NCBI GenBank assembly: GCA_020635725.1
Contig: JACJZF010000001.1
Span: forward strand, 579,704 to 643,703
DNA: 64,000 nucleotides
Direction of reading: 5' to 3'
Source of the DNA: Flavobacteriales bacterium
GTDB lineage: Bacteria; Bacteroidota; Bacteroidia; Flavobacteriales_F; PHOS-HE28
How positions within the stretch are numbered: the first letter of the stretch is position 1; each line of letters starts with the position of its first letter. A program made the translations under genes and the position numbers. The notes below the pieces were generated by a model. It worked only from the letters and a program-made list of their open reading frames with translations, made no database searches and had not been told where the DNA came from. Of this stretch, positions 60,236-64,000 are shown piece by piece.

Positions 60236-61231
60236 GTGCCGACCCTATTGAAGGACCGCCACGGCCGCGTGCATCGCAGCTTGCGGATCAGCATCGTGGA
60301 CAAGTGCGACCTGCGTTGCACGTATTGCATGCCCGAGGATCAGCACTTCTTGCGGCGCGAGGAGCTGATGACGCGCGACGAGGTCATGGCCATCGCTCGG
60401 CTCTTCGTGGAGCGGTATGGGGTGGACAAGATCCGGGTCACCGGCGGAGAGCCTTTGGTGCGCCCCGATGCCGTGGATATCGTGCGCGACCTGCTGCGGT
60501 TGCCGGTGAAACTCGGGCTCACGACCAATGCGCTCACCCTCGACAAACACCTGGATGCGCTGGTTGGGGCCGGCTTGAAGAGCATCAACGTCAGCTTGGA
60601 CACCTTCGATGCAGAGCGATTCAAGCGTATCGCTCGGCGGGATGGATTCGAACGCGTCTGGGCGAATATCCGCTTGGCATTGGAGCGTGGGCTGCGCGTG
60701 AAGGTGAACATGGTGGTGATGCGCGGCGTGAACGATGACGAGATCCTGCGCTTCGTGGAGTTGACGCGCGATCATCCGGTGCATGTGCGCTTCATCGAAT
60801 TCATGCCGTTCGCGGGGAACAAGTGGGGACGGGAGCGCGTGTACACCTACGCCGAGATGCTGGGCCACATCGGCAGCGTGCACTCGTTCGAGAAGCTCGC
60901 CGACGATCCCCACAGTACCGCGAAGGCCTACCGTGTTTGCGACTGGCCCGGCACCTTCGCGGTGATCAGCACCGTGACCGAGCCCTTCTGTGGGACGTGC
61001 GACCGGCTGCGGCTGACAGCCGAAGGGAAGATGCGCAACTGCCTGTTCGCACGTGAGGAGATGGATCTGCTATCAGCGCTCCGTCGCGGCGAGGACATCG
61101 CGCCCTTGATCGAGGCGAACGTGCTGGCGAAGCATGCCATGCTCGGCGGACTGCCACCCTTCAAGCCGGAGAAGCAGGAAGAGGTGCTGCACGATTTGAG
61201 CGCGAGGCCTATGGTGAGTATTGGAGGGTGA
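60236..61231 (+). CDS. moaA: GTP 3',8-cyclase MoaA
   Basis: 331 aa with a GTG start. A radical SAM enzyme for the first step of molybdenum cofactor biosynthesis. The SAM cluster motif is VDKCDLRCTYCMPED (about 21-35; CxxxCxxC), and the second cluster is bound by TEPFCGTCDRLRL with a third Cys in MRNCLF. RVTGGEPLVR is the GGEP motif. The C-terminus ends in MVSIGG; the double glycine is essential in characterised MoaA proteins. It supplies the cofactor for FdhA. No other moa gene is in the window. Confidence 0.95.
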   Translation: MPTLLKDRHGRVHRSLRISIVDKCDLRCTYCMPEDQHFLRREELMTRDEVMAIARLFVERYGVDKIRVTGGEPLVRPDAVDIVRDLLRLPVKLGLTTNALTLDKHLDALVGAGLKSINVSLDTFDAERFKRIARRDGFERVWANIRLALERGLRVKVNMVVMRGVNDDEILRFVELTRDHPVHVRFIEFMPFAGNKWGRERVYTYAEMLGHIGSVHSFEKLADDPHSTAKAYRVCDWPGTFAVISTVTEPFCGTCDRLRLTAEGKMRNCLFAREEMDLLSALRRGEDIAPLIEANVLAKHAMLGGLPPFKPEKQEEVLHDLSARPMVSIGG

Positions 61232-61232
61232 A

Positions 61233-61319
61233 GTCATGTGGCCATGGTTCCATGTGACCATAGCTTCATTGATTCATGTGCCCATGGCCACATGGAATCA
61301 TGGCCACATGGAACCATGA
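61233..61319. repeat. ATG-rich inverted repeat between convergent genes
   Basis: The 89-bp gap between the moaA and nucleoid-protein stops is filled by variants of catgtggccatg(g/a)ttcc in both orientations. The left arm reads gtcatgtggccatggttcc and the right arm reads ggccacatggaaccatgac (61301-61319), which are complementary over most of their length. It can fold into one long hairpin and may terminate both genes. Confidence 0.65.
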
Positions 61320-61320
61320 C

Positions 61321-62340
61321 CTACAGCTCCTGCTCGTAATAGATCTTGTAGAACTTCCTGCCGTTCTCGTCCACGCCGCGCTCGATCTTGTTGCGGTCGC
61401 CGTGGATGTAGATGTGGAAGTCCTTGTCGAGTTTCAGCACGCTCTTGAACACACGGGCCTGTCGCTTCACGGCATCGGCTGAGATGGCGAAGCGCTCATC
61501 GAGGTCCACGTCGCGCTCTTCCTGGTAGCGGTTGCCGAATCGCTCGAAGGAACCGGCCACCTCCTCGTTCTGGAACACCTCGCGCGCGAAGCTGCCGCGG
61601 TCGTACTCGGTATTCTCCTTGAAGTACTGCACAGAGCGGTTCAGCAGGTCAATTTGGTCGGCCTTGGGGATCTCGTAGTCCTGCGGGAGCTGCTGAGTGA
61701 TGAATGAGCGCGTCATGTCCAGCATATTGCGCGTGCTGTTCACGTGGTCGTGCTTGGCGCGCAGCCCGATGAAGGCCTGTTGCCAGAAGGGGTTCTGCGG
61801 CTTGTCGTCGATCACCAGCAGGGTGGGCTCACCGGGGGTGAATACCACGAGCAGCGCCTGGTCGGGCTTGCGGCCACCGAGCCCGCGCTTCAATTGCATG
61901 GCCAGTGCCTCGTCCTCCACGCGGCTCTCGATGAAGACCTCCTTGTCGTCGAACTTGAGCAGGCCGAGCGCGTCGTGCACCGCGCTGCCCAGCTCAACGC
62001 CGGTGAAGCGCGCCACGAAGAGGTCGCCGCTGTGCGCCTCGTGCTCGTTGGCCACATCGATGAGCACCTTGGCGATGGCGCGCGATACACCCACCAGCGC
62101 CTTTCCGTCCGCAGCTTTCTGGCAGAGCGCCGCAAGGGCGTTCGGCTGGCCGTCTTTCTCAGCGAACTCATGCGTCTGGCATACGCTGCCAAAGGGCTTC
62201 AGGAAGAGCTTTCGGAGGAATTCCTGTTCCTCAGGCCCTTGCAGCACCGCGCTGTAATCGCTCAATAGGCTGGGCGCGCCGCCCGTGCCGATGCGATGGA
62301 GCACGAACTCATCCACCATCGCTTCCTTTCCGTTCACCAT
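61321..62340 (-). CDS. NdpA-family nucleoid-associated protein
   Basis: 339 aa from the ATG at 62340, which follows TACCTTCG by 4 nt. NdpA/YejK-type proteins associate with the nucleoid. Family segments are seen: VDEFVLHRIGTGGAPSLLSD near the N-terminus, ARFTGVELGSAVHDALGLLK, LLVVFTPGEPTLLVIDDKPQ, and the C-terminal FHIYIHGDRNKIERGVDENG. The family's biochemical role is poorly known. It converges on moaA across a palindromic gap. Confidence 0.82.
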   Translation of the reverse strand: MVNGKEAMVDEFVLHRIGTGGAPSLLSDYSAVLQGPEEQEFLRKLFLKPFGSVCQTHEFAEKDGQPNALAALCQKAADGKALVGVSRAIAKVLIDVANEHEAHSGDLFVARFTGVELGSAVHDALGLLKFDDKEVFIESRVEDEALAMQLKRGLGGRKPDQALLVVFTPGEPTLLVIDDKPQNPFWQQAFIGLRAKHDHVNSTRNMLDMTRSFITQQLPQDYEIPKADQIDLLNRSVQYFKENTEYDRGSFAREVFQNEEVAGSFERFGNRYQEERDVDLDERFAISADAVKRQARVFKSVLKLDKDFHIYIHGDRNKIERGVDENGRKFYKIYYEQEL

Positions 62341-62344
62341 GCGG

Positions 62345-62352
62345 CGAAGGTA
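62345..62352 (-). promoter_or_regulatory. Candidate -7 element of the nucleoid-associated gene
   Basis: TACCTTCG on the minus strand, one base from TAnnTTTG, ends exactly 4 nt before the ATG at 62340. Confidence 0.45.
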
Positions 62353-62391
62353 CCCGGGTGCGGGCAAGGAAGCAGGTCTGACGACGGAGAC

Positions 62392-64000
62392 TTAGGGCAG
62401 CTGGGCCTGGCGGGTATTGGTGGGGATGTTCCCGCCGATGTTCAGCAGGATGGGGTCGCGGTCGTTGCCCTCGCCCACGTACTTCACCAAGCCATCCAGG
62501 TTGATGTCCTCCTGCTTGTACCCGGTCACGGAGCTCGTGGGGATATTGCCGCCGATGCTCAAGAGCACGGGATCGCGGTCGTTGTCCTCGCCCACGTAGC
62601 GAAGGGTGCCGTCGTGGTTCACGTCGCCGGCGTAGAGTACCATATCCGGAAAGACATACTTGCGCGCATCCGTTCCGTAGGTGAAGGTGTAGGGCTGCGT
62701 GAAGTCCAAATAAGTCGGAGTGGTGCCGAGCTGGATCGGATCGGCGCTCATCACGCCGAGGTGGTTCCGATGATGCACGGATATGTAATAGGCGCCTGGC
62801 GGAACACCGTAGAAAGACAGTGGAGAAAGACCATCTACATCCTGTATGAAGCCGCTCTGCACCAGCAGGCCGTTCCGGGAGGCCACCACAATGGAAGGAT
62901 CGTTCGGTGAGCGCAGCTCGACGTGGACCCAGTCCACCACGGCGCTGTTCATGGGTGCATTGAGCACCTGAAGCGTTGTGCTCTCGCCGCCATTATTGCC
63001 CACCGGGCTGAAACCCAGAGCGGTGTACGGCTCAGTGAGCGGGATATGACCGGCCGCGCGCAGGGCATCGCTCATGAAACCGGCACCGAGCATGGCACCC
63101 TCGAGGAATACCCGTGCAGAGAGGGCGAGCCCTGCCGGTGTTGCCGTGCCGAGTCGTAAGACGCGGTTGCGCCCGTTACCATCATACGAGGTGAATTCGC
63201 CCGCCACGATCAACTGGCCCGTGCTCTGCAAGCCCAAGGCATGGACACCACCGCCGCCACCGTAGTGCTCGAATTTCGATCCGACATCGAAGCCGGTATC
63301 GATGCTGCCGTCGCTGTTCAACTGGACCAGGAAGCGGCTGACCGCTCCATTGTATTCCTCGAATAGTCCGCCGACCACGATGTGACCATCAGGGCGCAGC
63401 ACCATGCACGTGACCGCACCATCGAATCCGGTACCAGGATCGAAAGTGGCGTCAAGCGTTCCGTTGGCGTTCAAGCGGGCGATGCCGTTGCGGGGAACCC
63501 CGTTCACCTCCGTGAACGGTCCAACGAGGACCACCTTTCCATCCGATTGCTCGGCCATGGCGGTCACGGGGCTCGTGTACGGCGGTATCGTCAGGTTCAC
63601 GGCGGCTAGCGATAGGTCCTGGGTGCCATCCGCGAACAGCCGCACCATGTTGCCCGGGATGGGGATGCTTCCGCTCTCATATTGATGGTAGAGGCTCGAA
63701 GCCGCCACAAGGATCCGATCATCCGATAGGACGAGCAGTCTAGCACTCGATGCGTACAACCATTCCACATCCGGCACGGTAACCACACCTCCGTTCGGAC
63801 CGAAGGCCTGTGTATGCGGCGGCGTGAAGTCATTGATCATGATAACCGCCCCGGTGCTTTGGCGTGCCATCGCGTACGGTGTGCTAAGTCCGATGAGCGG
63901 TGGCGCGGTGTAGGTCGGGTCCGCAGCTCCGCTGGTGAGCAAGCGATTGAAGGGGTAGTTCCCGCTCACGGCGCGCAGGAGTTTCCCGTCCGGCTGCATC
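62392..64000 (-). CDS. Delta-60-repeat protein with dockerin-like tail, C-terminal part
   Basis: At least 535 aa; the frame continues beyond the right edge. The ATG at 63999 starts MQPDGKLL, which is an internal repeat motif, so the true start lies outside. The N-terminal visible part has delta-60 beta-propeller repeats: EQSDGKVVLVGPFTEVNGVP, RNGIARLNANGTLDATFDPG, LRPDGHIVVGGLFEEYNG and LQSTGQLIVAGEFTSYDGNG. The tail has two calcium-binding dockerin-like units: GDVNHDGTLRYVGEDNDRDP and EDINLDGLVKYVGEGNDRDP. No canonical T9SS sorting domain is present. It is probably secreted; the function is unknown. Confidence 0.8.
   Translation of the reverse strand, partial: MQPDGKLLRAVSGNYPFNRLLTSGAADPTYTAPPLIGLSTPYAMARQSTGAVIMINDFTPPHTQAFGPNGGVVTVPDVEWLYASSARLLVLSDDRILVAASSLYHQYESGSIPIPGNMVRLFADGTQDLSLAAVNLTIPPYTSPVTAMAEQSDGKVVLVGPFTEVNGVPRNGIARLNANGTLDATFDPGTGFDGAVTCMVLRPDGHIVVGGLFEEYNGAVSRFLVQLNSDGSIDTGFDVGSKFEHYGGGGGVHALGLQSTGQLIVAGEFTSYDGNGRNRVLRLGTATPAGLALSARVFLEGAMLGAGFMSDALRAAGHIPLTEPYTALGFSPVGNNGGESTTLQVLNAPMNSAVVDWVHVELRSPNDPSIVVASRNGLLVQSGFIQDVDGLSPLSFYGVPPGAYYISVHHRNHLGVMSADPIQLGTTPTYLDFTQPYTFTYGTDARKYVFPDMVLYAGDVNHDGTLRYVGEDNDRDPVLLSIGGNIPTSSVTGYKQEDINLDGLVKYVGEGNDRDPILLNIGGNIPTNTRQAQLP

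Overview
The window reads as a chromosomal segment of a high-GC member of the Bacteroidota, most likely a Flavobacteriales-type lineage. Support: several secreted proteins end in type IX secretion (T9SS) sorting domains (type A at 1336-2115, 33695-38071 and 51878-53023; gliding-motility type B at 16870-21891). There is a SprA-like outer-membrane protein, a DUF2807 lipoprotein, and candidate promoters matching the Bacteroidota -7 consensus TAnnTTTG. The genus is inference; no rRNA or tRNA gene was found.

Layout. 1-16.9 kb is mostly housekeeping: aspS (cut by the left edge), ppk2, mscS, a three-gene operon of small proteins, an ECF sigma factor, hppD, a RelE-like toxin/antitoxin pair next to a duplicated gene fragment, superoxide dismutase, the sdhCAB operon, a tandem universal stress protein, and an overlapping aminotransferase/omega-amidase pair. 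16.9-38.1 kb is dominated by cell-envelope and secreted proteins: a 1673-aa IgGFc-binding-like adhesin, an Ig-like lipoprotein coupled to free-methionine-R-sulfoxide reductase, ComF, a coiled-coil membrane protein, a SprA-like barrel, a peptide-binding lipoprotein, an OmpA lipoprotein and a 1458-aa gingipain-like protein lacking visible catalytic residues. 38.1-42.8 kb holds a DUF2807 lipoprotein, a 41-aa histone-H1-like protein, an outer-membrane protein and fdhA.

42.6-50.1 kb is an accessory island. Its left edge appears to lie inside the 3' end of fdhA, where codon usage changes abruptly. It carries an AlbA_2/Schlafen-type protein with a C-terminal membrane helix, a small multi-spanning membrane protein whose gene overlaps that of a 1123-aa LRR-Roc-COR-TIR protein (the best candidate here for an undescribed immune-type system), decayed gene fragments, palindromic and low-complexity DNA, an Fn3 protein and a Fic/Doc toxin-antitoxin pair.

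50.2-64 kb returns to ordinary genes: a medium-chain dehydrogenase convergent with a Crp/Fnr regulator, a methyltransferase, a ferritin-like protein, an LTxxQ periplasmic protein, Dps, an FAD oxidoreductase, an overlapping YCII-like/GrpB/fdhD operon, tag, moaA, a nucleoid-associated protein and the C-terminal part of a delta-60-repeat protein with a dockerin-like tail. fdhA, fdhD and moaA together point to molybdenum-dependent formate oxidation; the island now separates fdhA from the other two. A recurrent feature is a TAnnTTTG-like motif ending only 4-7 nt before start codons, which suggests many leaderless or nearly leaderless transcripts.
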